Shown one piece after another: positions 43,681 to 51,227 of a stretch of 64,000 nucleotides of DNA (positions within the stretch are counted from its first letter, which is position 1; each line of letters begins with the position of its first letter). The stretch lies in the NCBI GenBank assembly GCA_026387935.1, contig JAPLKU010000019.1, positions 62,001-126,000 of the forward strand, given 5' to 3'. The translations under genes and the position numbers were made by a program. The notes below the pieces were generated by a model that had not been told where the DNA came from, searched no databases, and saw only the letters and a program-made list of their open reading frames with translations. The DNA comes from Gemmatimonadota bacterium (lineage in GTDB: Bacteria; Gemmatimonadota; Gemmatimonadetes; Gemmatimonadales; Gemmatimonadaceae).

Positions 43681-44580
43681 CTACGGTGTGAGGTCTGACC
43701 GATACCCCGTGGCCACCTGCATGAACCTCGAGATCTCCAGGATCGATTTGCCCGTGAACCGGATCGTGTGCGAGTCCACGCGCTCGACGCCTGGCAGGTA
43801 CGCCATCATCTCGGCGGGCGTGTAGTTCTTGTAGACGAGATCGAGCTGCACGGGCGAGCGTTCGACGTACGGCTTCATTTCCTTCAGCCGTTCCATTGCC
43901 ACGCGGGCACGTGCCTTGATCAGCGCTTGCGACTGCTCAGGCGGCATCACGGCGGCAGCGTGAAACGAAATCGCCTGCTTCACAATGGCGCCTTCGGCTG
44001 TCGGGACCAGCGCGCGCAACTCTCCAACCGCGTCGGCGTCGCCAGAAATCAGTGCGACTGGCACACCATAGTATCCCGCGATCGCCGCATTGAGCCCCGA
44101 CTCAGCGCTCGCGCGCCCATTCAGTTTGAGTGCGGCGAAGGTCGCGCTCGAGATCGTGTGCGCCCGCACGCCCTGTGTGTTCGTCGTGGCCGCGTGGTAG
44201 CCGATGAAGAACACGGCCGAGAACGTGGAATCAATTCCCTGCATCATCCCGTTTGGCCGCGGCGAACCGCGAATGATCGTCGTGCCGGCAGCGAAGCGTT
44301 CGATCAACAGGTTCTGCTCGTTGCCATGCGAGTCGGCAACAACGAACTGCGTTGCGCCGGCCTCGCGCGCGCCGGCAATCGCCGCGAGCGCCTCTGCGGT
44401 CATGAACTCGCGGAATCGCGCGTATTCAAAGCCCGACGGGCTTAGCTGTTCGCCGGTCACCACCCCGCCGATCCCTTCCATGTCAACGGAGATGAAGACT
44501 TTGACGGGGCGCTGGGCTTGAAGCGGGAGCGCGACGGCCATCAGAAGAGCGAACGTGCAGACAAACGATTTCGGCGACAT
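43681..44580 (-). CDS. Exported M55 family D-aminopeptidase (DppA-like)
   Basis: 299 residues from the ATG at 44580 with signal peptide ([17 protein letters not shown]). [20 protein letters not shown] carries the zinc-binding DxE and is the family hallmark; [13 protein letters not shown] has the His ligand; [20 protein letters not shown] contains further ligands. DppA is a zinc D-aminopeptidase acting on D-Ala peptides, here presumably in the periplasm. Length is close to that of DppA (about 270) plus the signal. Confidence 0.88.
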   Translation of the reverse strand: MSPKSFVCTFALLMAVALPLQAQRPVKVFISVDMEGIGGVVTGEQLSPSGFEYARFREFMTAEALAAIAGAREAGATQFVVADSHGNEQNLLIERFAAGTTIIRGSPRPNGMMQGIDSTFSAVFFIGYHAATTNTQGVRAHTISSATFAALKLNGRASAESGLNAAIAGYYGVPVALISGDADAVGELRALVPTAEGAIVKQAISFHAAAVMPPEQSQALIKARARVAMERLKEMKPYVERSPVQLDLVYKNYTPAEMMAYLPGVERVDSHTIRFTGKSILEISRFMQVATGYRSDLTP

Positions 44581-44702
44581 GGAAGAATCCGGAAAGGGTG
44601 GCTTGGACCCAATCATCTTACGCCACAATCACTTACGCGGCTATTGAAAGTGCCATATCACCCTGTCATCATATGACTACCAGTCACTCAAGTGACCGCA
44701 CC

Positions 44703-44822
44703 ATGTTCCGCAAGAAAAGCATCGTGCACCTCGACGAGGAGCGAAAGGCACAGATGGTGAGCAACCTGCTCGTGGTGCTTTGCTCGGAGCGCGATGCGGC
44801 GGTGCCGCCAAAGGACGAGTGA
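44703..44822 (+). CDS. Very small protein translationally coupled to the hydrolase
   Basis: 39 residues ([20 protein letters not shown] and on to [11 protein letters not shown]) from the ATG at 44703; a longer start at 44673 is possible. Its TGA overlaps the next ATG (TGATG, 44820-44824). A GTCACT-CA-AGTGAC inverted repeat (44683-44696) lies just upstream and TTGAAA at 44644 could be a -35, suggesting a regulated promoter here. Amphipathic, charged; no family recognised. Confidence 0.4.
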   Translation: MFRKKSIVHLDEERKAQMVSNLLVVLCSERDAAVPPKDE

Positions 44823-46525
44823 TGTACATCCCCATTCCACAGAGCAGAGCAAACCACGGCGGACCGGGCGGCACCGGCAAGCGGCAACCCAAGGCGGCCG
44901 CCGTCATCGCACCCTGGGCGGCGATCGCCGCAGCGCTTGCGATCGTCGCGGCGGCGATGCTCTTGTCGAGGCCAGCGCGCGCGCAGGGCGCGCCGGAGCG
45001 GTACGCATTTGTCATCGTGAAGGGTACGGACACCATTGCCGTTGAGCGGGTGACCCGTGAGCGTACGTCGACTCAGGGCAACATCGTCGCGCGCGGTTCA
45101 CCAGGCATCAGCTATGTCGCCGAGTTGCGTGAGCATGGAGCCGTGCCATCCCTCACGTTCCGGGTGTTTGGTGCCGGCGCCGGCGCCGACGCGCTACCGT
45201 TGCAGACCGGCGCGATGCGGATTGGCACCGACTCGGTGTCTGTCGAAGCGGGCACCGTTGGCGGCACGCCACAGCGCGTGACCACGGCAATGAAAGGCGA
45301 ACCGATTCCGTTTATCAATCTCAGTTTTGCGCTCGGCGAGCTGATGCTCCGCCGAGCACGACTGGCGGGCGGCACATCGTACACCGGGAAGTTTCTGCTC
45401 CTGGCCGGCGCCGGTGTTCCGCTCGACGCGAGAGTCGAGTTCATCGGGGGCGACAGTGCGTTGCTCACCGTCGCCGGTGTCGCGCATCGTTTCGCGATTG
45501 ACTCAACCGGCAGCATCCGCGGCGGCCGCATCGCCGCGCAGGACATCACCGTCACGCGGGTCTCGGGTGCCGCCGCCACGAAGATCTCCCTCGGCCGCCC
45601 CGACTACGGCGCGCCGGCGAATGCGCCGTACGCGGCTGAAGAAGTCACCGTGCCCACGCGGGCAGGGCACATGCTCACGGGCACGCTGACGATCCCCAAA
45701 GGACTCACCGGCAAACTCCCCGCCGTCGTGACAATCACGGGCTCCGGTCAGGAAGATCGCGATGAATTCATCCCGCTCGTTCCGAACTACCGGCCCTTCC
45801 GTCAGCTCGCGGACACGCTCGGCCGCCGCGGCATCGCCGTGCTCCGCCTCGATGATCGCGGCATCAATGGCAGCGGCGGCAACGTGACCAACGCAACATC
45901 AGCCGACTTTGCCGATGACATTCGCGCTGGCGTTGCGTTCCTGCGCACCCGCGCCGAAATCGATCCGTCGCGCATCGCGCTGTTCGGCCACAGCGAAGGC
46001 GGCATGATCGGACCGATGGTCGCGGCAACCGATTCCAAGATCGCGGCGCTGGTGATTTTTGCCGGCCCGGCGTACACGGGCCGCAAGATCCTCGACTTCC
46101 AGCTGCGGAATCTTGTCATGGGCAACAAGGCGATCCCGGCGGAGAAGAAGGACTCGGCCGTGAAAGCCACGTTCGCGCAGTGGGATTCCACATCGGGCAA
46201 GGCGCCGTGGATGAAATACTTCCTCGACTACGATCCGCTGCCCACGCTGAAGAAGGTCCGGACGCCGACGTTGATTCTTCAGGGCGGAACCGACCAGCAG
46301 GTGACTCCGGAGCAGGCGCCTATCATCGAGAAGACGCTCAAGGATGCCGGCAACAAGGATGTGACCATGCGGGTGTTCGCCAATCGCAATCACCTCTTCG
46401 TGCCAGACTCGATCGGATTCCCTGGCGACTACGTGCAACTGAAGGACGGTCGCATCGGCGGCGATGTGATGGGTCCGCTCACGGATTGGCTCGTGCTCAA
46501 GCTCTCGGCGAAACCGAATCCGTAG
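44822..46525 (+). CDS. Membrane-anchored alpha/beta hydrolase
   Basis: 567 residues. The N terminus has a basic, Pro-rich stretch, then one membrane/signal helix (IAPWAAIAAALAIVAAAMLL, cleavable at ARAQG). A beta-rich domain (about 60-265) follows, then the alpha/beta hydrolase domain: VVTITGSGQEDRDEF, the nucleophile Ser in ALFGHSEGGMIG, an Asp region GGTDQQVTPEQAP and the His in NRNHLFVPD. Family members with this N-terminal domain are esterase- or peptidase-like; substrate unknown. It overlaps the preceding tiny ORF. Confidence 0.8.
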   Translation: MYIPIPQSRANHGGPGGTGKRQPKAAAVIAPWAAIAAALAIVAAAMLLSRPARAQGAPERYAFVIVKGTDTIAVERVTRERTSTQGNIVARGSPGISYVAELREHGAVPSLTFRVFGAGAGADALPLQTGAMRIGTDSVSVEAGTVGGTPQRVTTAMKGEPIPFINLSFALGELMLRRARLAGGTSYTGKFLLLAGAGVPLDARVEFIGGDSALLTVAGVAHRFAIDSTGSIRGGRIAAQDITVTRVSGAAATKISLGRPDYGAPANAPYAAEEVTVPTRAGHMLTGTLTIPKGLTGKLPAVVTITGSGQEDRDEFIPLVPNYRPFRQLADTLGRRGIAVLRLDDRGINGSGGNVTNATSADFADDIRAGVAFLRTRAEIDPSRIALFGHSEGGMIGPMVAATDSKIAALVIFAGPAYTGRKILDFQLRNLVMGNKAIPAEKKDSAVKATFAQWDSTSGKAPWMKYFLDYDPLPTLKKVRTPTLILQGGTDQQVTPEQAPIIEKTLKDAGNKDVTMRVFANRNHLFVPDSIGFPGDYVQLKDGRIGGDVMGPLTDWLVLKLSAKPNP

Positions 46526-46528
46526 GCG

Positions 46529-47278
46529 TTACCTGCTGTTTCCGCTCGCTCGCCGTTTGGGCGTTCCGCCTCGCGCGCGCGACTTCGGTGCCGCCGCGCT
46601 CACCGACGCGTCCGGCTCCACCCACACGTTCGCCGCCGCACCGGGTGCGAGCGTCTGGCGCTCACGGCCAACGGTGAGCACGATCGGGCCATCGAACGGC
46701 TCCTTGGCTTCGATACGGATGCGCGCCCCGGGACGAATCCCCCGCCCCGCCAGGTAGCGCAGCAACTTCGGATCGCGGTCGCTCATGCGCGCGACGCGCG
46801 CACCGGCACCGGGCTCGAGCGCCGCAATGCTTTCAAAGCGCCGCTCATCCACGCGCCCTTCCGCCGTTGGAATTGGCGCGCCATGCGGATCGGCCGTGGG
46901 ATTGCCGAGCACCTTGGCCATGCGCTCGATGAGTTCGGGGCTCGCGGCGTGCTCGAGTTGTTCGGCTTCGTGGTGCACATCGTCCCAAGCAAAACCGAGC
47001 CGCGTGACGAGGTAGCTCTCGATGATGCGGTGCCGCCGAATGAGTTGCAGTGCCACCGCGCGCCCCGGCTCGGTGAGGCGTGAGCCACGGTAGCGCTCCG
47101 TCTTCACGAGTCCGAGCCGCGCGAGCCGCTGCAACATGCCGCTCACACTGGCCGCCGCGATCCCGAGCCGTTCGGCCAGCGCGTTGGTGCCTGCCGGCGC
47201 ATCACCACGTTCCAATTCATAAATGGCCTTGAGATAATCCTCGGCCTGGCCGGTGAGCTCGGGGCGCGGCTTTGTCAT
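46529..47278 (-). CDS. mntR: DtxR/MntR-family metal-dependent repressor
   Basis: 249 residues. The winged helix (AEDYLKAIYELERGDAPAGT to VKTERYRGSRLTEPG) is followed by the dimer and metal domain (RHRIIESYLVTRLGFAWDDV, HHEAEQLEHAASPELIERM with the His/Glu ligands). Then comes a FeoA/SH3-like domain (RYLAGRGIRPGARIRIEAKE) and a basic tail. It represses metal-uptake genes when Mn2+ or Fe2+ is bound. The likely target is the mntH operator at 49,123, which ends in the same operon. Manganese rather than iron is inferred from the Nramp partner. The ATG at 47278 is the domain start. Confidence 0.85.
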   Translation of the reverse strand: MTKPRPELTGQAEDYLKAIYELERGDAPAGTNALAERLGIAAASVSGMLQRLARLGLVKTERYRGSRLTEPGRAVALQLIRRHRIIESYLVTRLGFAWDDVHHEAEQLEHAASPELIERMAKVLGNPTADPHGAPIPTAEGRVDERRFESIAALEPGAGARVARMSDRDPKLLRYLAGRGIRPGARIRIEAKEPFDGPIVLTVGRERQTLAPGAAANVWVEPDASVSAAAPKSRARGGTPKRRASGNSR

Positions 47279-47285
47279 CGGCGGC

Positions 47286-47723
47286 TCACGCGTCGCCGAT
47301 CGCCTGCTGACGCACCAGCAGCACCGGCACGAGTGTGCGATGCCGCACTGCCTCGGCCACGCTCCCGAAGAGCAGGTCCATCGCCCAACGATGGCCATGC
47401 GTGCCCATCGCGATCAAGTCGCACTTCTCGCGCTTCGCAGCCGACGTGATTTCGGTCGTCGGATCGCCCGTGGCGAGAATCGCGTCCACCTGCAGTCCGG
47501 CTTTCGCGAGGCGCCCGGCTATTTCGTCGAGGTAGGCGCGGTCCTTCTTCATTTCTTCGGACTCGCGCAGCGAGAGCTGCTTGAGATTTCGCGCGGCGAA
47601 GCCATCGGCCACGTGGATGAGCACGACACTCGCACTATCGTGCTTGGCGAGCGTCGTGACGTGCTCGAGGATCGCCATGTCGGCTTTCGAGTTCTCGAGT
47701 GGCACCAGGATGCGCTGATACAT
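47286..47723 (-). CDS. Universal stress protein (UspA family)
   Basis: 145 residues. MYQRILVPLENSKADMAILE begins the Rossmann-like domain, and MGTHGHRWAMDLLFGSVAEA with VRHRTLVPVLLV is the C-terminal nucleotide-binding signature (G-2x-G-9x-G-S/T pattern). Such proteins bind ATP and act in stress tolerance; here it sits between mntH and mntR, so it may be metal-regulated. 4 bp after mntH; 7 bp before mntR. Confidence 0.9.
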   Translation of the reverse strand: MYQRILVPLENSKADMAILEHVTTLAKHDSASVVLIHVADGFAARNLKQLSLRESEEMKKDRAYLDEIAGRLAKAGLQVDAILATGDPTTEITSAAKREKCDLIAMGTHGHRWAMDLLFGSVAEAVRHRTLVPVLLVRQQAIGDA

Positions 47724-47727
47724 GGGA

Positions 47728-49113
47728 TTAGGCGAGCCATCCGGCGAAGGTCTGGAAGAGCAACCATGCATTCAGTCCGCCAATCACGACGGCCACGCTC
47801 CAGGCGAGACCCTTGAGCCACGCCGGGTTTGCGAACTCCCCCATCTTGGCACGATCGCCCGTGAATTGCACGAGGGGAATGACGGCAAACGAGAGTTGCA
47901 GCGACAGGATCACCTGCGAAAGCACGAGCAGCTTGCCGGTGCCGCTCTCGCCGTAGATCACTGAAACAATAACGGCCGGCACGATGGCGATGCCACGCGT
48001 CAGTAGGCGGCGCACCCAGGGGCGGAGGCGAATATCGAGGAACCCTTCCATGACGATCTGGCCGGCGAGCGTGCCCGTGAGCGTGGAGTTCAGGCCGCTC
48101 GCGAGCAACGCGAGCGCGAAGACGGTGCTGGCACCCGCAACGCCGAGCAGCGGTGTGAGGAGCTGGTACGCATCGCCGATTTCGGCAACGCCTTCATGGC
48201 CGGTGCCGTGGAAGGTTGCCGCCGCGACGATGAGGATCGCGGCGTTGATGAACAACGCAATCGAAAGCGCGATGGTCGAGTCCGCAAACGCATAGCGCAC
48301 GGCTTCGCGCTTCCCCGCCGGCGTCTCGTCGTACTTCCGCGTCTGCACGATGGACGAATGCAGGTAGAGATTGTGCGGCATGACGGTGGCGCCGAGTATG
48401 CCGATGGCGATGTAGAGCTTGGCCGGGTCGCTGACAATGGAAGGAGACGGGATGAATCCCGCGAGCACGCCGGCCATGCTCGGGTGCGCGATGATCATCT
48501 CGAAAAAGAAGCAGGCCCCGACGGTGGCGACGAGGGCAACGACGATGGCCTCGAGCATCCGGAAGCCGCGATGCTGCAGGACGAGCACGAGCATCACGTC
48601 GAGCGCAGTGATGACGATGCCCCAGGTAAGCGGCAGGCCAAAAAGGAGCTGGAGTGCGATGGCGGATCCGATGACCTCCGCGAGGTCGCAAGCAGCGATC
48701 GCGATTTCGCAGCCGATCCAGAGCGCCCATGACGCGGGTCGCGAATAGTGGTCGCGGCAGGCCTGCGCGAGGTCGCGGCCCGTGACGATGCCGAGCTTGG
48801 AGGCGAGTCCCTGGAGGAGGACCGCCATGAGGTTCGAGAGGAGGACGACGGAGAGGAGCGTGTAGCCGAACTGGGCGCCGCCAGCGAGGTCGGTGGCCCA
48901 GTTACCGGGGTCCATGTAGCCGACGGCCACGAGATAGCCTGGGCCGGCGAAGGCGAGCACCTTCCGCCACCAGGTTTTGTGGTTGACCGGAATGGTGCGG
49001 TACGCTTCGGCGAGCGAAGGCGCGTTGCGCGCGCGCTTCCAGCCGGGGCCCGGTTCGCCCGCGGGAACGATCTCCGGCGGGGAGAGTCCGATGGGGGGTT
49101 GCGTACCTGCCAT
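47728..49113 (-). CDS. mntH: Nramp-type Mn2+/divalent metal transporter
   Basis: 461 residues, eleven helices. The metal-binding DPGN is Asp68-Asn71 in [11 protein letters not shown] and the partner Met/His site is in [20 protein letters not shown]. It imports Mn2+ (or Fe2+) with protons through the inner membrane. An MntR-type palindrome lies 10 bp upstream of the ATG. mntH, usp and mntR form one operon in which the repressor controls its own operon. Confidence 0.93.
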   Translation of the reverse strand: MAGTQPPIGLSPPEIVPAGEPGPGWKRARNAPSLAEAYRTIPVNHKTWWRKVLAFAGPGYLVAVGYMDPGNWATDLAGGAQFGYTLLSVVLLSNLMAVLLQGLASKLGIVTGRDLAQACRDHYSRPASWALWIGCEIAIAACDLAEVIGSAIALQLLFGLPLTWGIVITALDVMLVLVLQHRGFRMLEAIVVALVATVGACFFFEMIIAHPSMAGVLAGFIPSPSIVSDPAKLYIAIGILGATVMPHNLYLHSSIVQTRKYDETPAGKREAVRYAFADSTIALSIALFINAAILIVAAATFHGTGHEGVAEIGDAYQLLTPLLGVAGASTVFALALLASGLNSTLTGTLAGQIVMEGFLDIRLRPWVRRLLTRGIAIVPAVIVSVIYGESGTGKLLVLSQVILSLQLSFAVIPLVQFTGDRAKMGEFANPAWLKGLAWSVAVVIGGLNAWLLFQTFAGWLA

Positions 49114-49122
49114 ACTTATATT

Positions 49123-49136
49123 TTAGTACATACTAA
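49123..49136. promoter_or_regulatory. MntR/DtxR-type operator upstream of mntH
   Basis: TTAGTA-CA-TACTAA, perfect 6-bp arms in a short AT-rich stretch of a GC-rich window, between mntH (start 49113) and the divergent barrel gene (49148). Its position fits repression of mntH and possibly of the divergent gene. Confidence 0.7.
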
Positions 49137-49147
49137 CTTTTTGGCAA

Positions 49148-49966
49148 GTGGCCATGACACCTATGCGTTCGATCATCAGTGCGCTGACTCTTTTCGCGTT
49201 CGGTGCGCGCGCCGCCCTGGCGCAGGCGCCCGTCGCGCCGCCCGCCATGAGCGATACCACGGCAGTGAATCCCCGGGCGGCTCAGCCTGAACGGCCGACC
49301 GTCGCGACGCATGCCGGAACGGTCGCGAAAGGGTATGTCGAATTCGAAGTCGGCCTCGAGAACGACAATGGTCCGCGCCACGCGAGCAATCACATCACGA
49401 CAATCGTCACGAAAATTGGCGTAGGGCGGCGCGCCCAGCTCTCCTTCGCTGTGAATGGTTCCGCCCCGGACGGCGGACGAACCGGGTTCGGCGACCTCGG
49501 CGCTGGCCTCAAGCTCCGAATTGTCGATGACCACCCGTGGCTCGGCGATTTCGCCGTTCAACCTTCGCTCAAGTTTCCGACGGGTTCGCGTTCACGCGGC
49601 ACCGGCACCGGAACGACCGACGCGTCCGTTCTCTTGATATCGAGCCGCGATGTGGGACCGGTGCACATCGACCTGAATGCGGGCTACACCGCCCGGAGCG
49701 GCGACGGCTCCGACGCACCAACCACGGCATTCGTGTGGACCGCGTCATTCGGCGGCACGATTGCCGGCAAGGCCGGCTGGACCGCCGAGGTCTTCGGATA
49801 TCCGGGGATGGGCGGCAGTGCACCGATTGCCGGCTTGCTCTTCGGGCCAACACTCGCGGTGTACGACTGGCTCGTGTTCGACATCGGAACCATCGTCCCG
49901 CTCACCAATGCGCAGCCACGCGCCGTCTACCTCGGCGCAACGTTCAACGTGGGGAAAGTGTTCTAG
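49148..49966 (+). CDS. Outer-membrane beta-barrel protein (transporter/porin-like)
   Basis: 272 residues with signal peptide (RSIISALTLFAFGARAALAQ). The mature part is alternating beta strands such as GYVEFEVGLENDNGPR, RAQLSFAVNGSAPDGGRTGF, GAGLKLRIVDDHPWLGDFAV and PVHIDLNAGYTARSG, ending in Phe (VGKVF), as outer-membrane barrels do. It resembles the 'MetA-pathway/transporter' barrel group. Divergent from mntH across the MntR-type box, so it may be a metal-regulated outer-membrane pore. GTG 49148 is the first start; ATG 49154 or 49163 are possible. Confidence 0.72.
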   Translation: MAMTPMRSIISALTLFAFGARAALAQAPVAPPAMSDTTAVNPRAAQPERPTVATHAGTVAKGYVEFEVGLENDNGPRHASNHITTIVTKIGVGRRAQLSFAVNGSAPDGGRTGFGDLGAGLKLRIVDDHPWLGDFAVQPSLKFPTGSRSRGTGTGTTDASVLLISSRDVGPVHIDLNAGYTARSGDGSDAPTTAFVWTASFGGTIAGKAGWTAEVFGYPGMGGSAPIAGLLFGPTLAVYDWLVFDIGTIVPLTNAQPRAVYLGATFNVGKVF

Positions 49967-49976
49967 ACGGCGCCGA

Positions 49977-51227
49977 CTACGGAATCCGCCGCACGACCTT
50001 TGACGTCGGCTTCTCGGATTCGCGCACGGTAAACAGCGCCGGCGTCCCAAGCGGCAGCCAGTACTTCCCGGCGCGCGTAAGCCCATTTGCCGGGGACACG
50101 TGCAGGAACTTCCCGGAGAGATCGAGCGTGTCGAGCGCGATCACACCTTCGAGGTCGCCCATCTCGACGAGGCGTCCGCTCGTCCGCGCGACGGAGTCAT
50201 CGAAGTTGATGGCTACGTCCTCGCGCGTCACACCCGCCGGCGTCACCACGGTCGCGCCAACAATCAGCATGTCGTAGGCACCCCCACGATTGAACGGCAG
50301 AGACTCGTACGCGCGTGTGTCGGCCTGCTCAAAGGATTTCAGCGCAATGGCTTCCAGCACACCGAGAATCGCCGCCGTGTTGTAGATGCGCAGTTTCATC
50401 TTCTGCGGGTCGCCGACTATCGCGCCGCTTTCGATGAGCACGGTGCTTGTACCCCACGCCTGCATCAGGTCGCCGAAGGCGCGCGGGTTGAAGGTGTCGT
50501 CGTACTTCGCGATGCGGCCCTTGATCACGTTGTTGAAGTCGGTCGCGAGCCAGGCGGCCACCAGGCGCGCACGCGTACGCACCGCGTTGTAGGTCTTTGC
50601 CGAATCGGCGGCCGGCGGCAGCAGCGCGATCGCCGCCCCGGCCCCATTCCCGGCGCGCGTGCGCGCGTTCTGGTCGTGGAGATTGAATCCGAAATCGGGA
50701 ACGATCGCGTCGCGCACGGCCTTGAGCGTGCGCGCTTCGGGAGTAGAGAGACGCCGCACGTCGCGGTTGATATCAATGCCCGCCGCGTTCTCGCGCTGAA
50801 AGATTTCCGCGCCATCGGGGTTCAGCATCGGGAGGAACGTGACCGTCAGGTCATTCTCGACACGGTCGCGCAGCGCGCTCGGCTCCTTGGCCGCGAGGAA
50901 CGCGAAGATGTCGGCGAGCGCCATTGTTGCCGTCGCTTCGTTGCCGTGCATCTGCGACCACATGAACACCTTTACCGGACCCTTTCCGAACGTCACGGTG
51001 CGCAGAGTACGGCCCTGCATCGACTTGCCGACGTCCTTCACCGTGAGCTTCGGCGACTTGAGCGATGGCTGAATCGCGCGCCAGAGCTGCGCCTGCGTGA
51101 ACCGGCGCTCGGTGATCGCGGCGACTTTGTGTTTCTCGGCGATGGCTACCCGATCGGCCCATGGGGTTTGGGCTGAGGCGGGCGCGACGATCGTGAGTGC
51201 TGCCGCGATGCAGAGGCGGACGTTCAT
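49977..51227 (-). CDS. Exported M14 zinc carboxypeptidase
   Basis: 416 residues. Signal peptide (LCIAAALTIVAPASAQ), then the M14 domain with the zinc motif HxxE in SQMHGNEATATM, NPDGAEIFQRENAAGIDINR (Arg substrate-binding and Asn), the third zinc His in NLHDQNART and the C-terminal Glu in LIESGAI. It removes C-terminal residues from peptides outside the cell membrane. A tail domain (about 280-416) is present. Its ATG overlaps the kinase stop (ATGA), so it follows the kinase in the same transcript. Confidence 0.87.
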   Translation of the reverse strand: MNVRLCIAAALTIVAPASAQTPWADRVAIAEKHKVAAITERRFTQAQLWRAIQPSLKSPKLTVKDVGKSMQGRTLRTVTFGKGPVKVFMWSQMHGNEATATMALADIFAFLAAKEPSALRDRVENDLTVTFLPMLNPDGAEIFQRENAAGIDINRDVRRLSTPEARTLKAVRDAIVPDFGFNLHDQNARTRAGNGAGAAIALLPPAADSAKTYNAVRTRARLVAAWLATDFNNVIKGRIAKYDDTFNPRAFGDLMQAWGTSTVLIESGAIVGDPQKMKLRIYNTAAILGVLEAIALKSFEQADTRAYESLPFNRGGAYDMLIVGATVVTPAGVTREDVAINFDDSVARTSGRLVEMGDLEGVIALDTLDLSGKFLHVSPANGLTRAGKYWLPLGTPALFTVRESEKPTSKVVRRIP

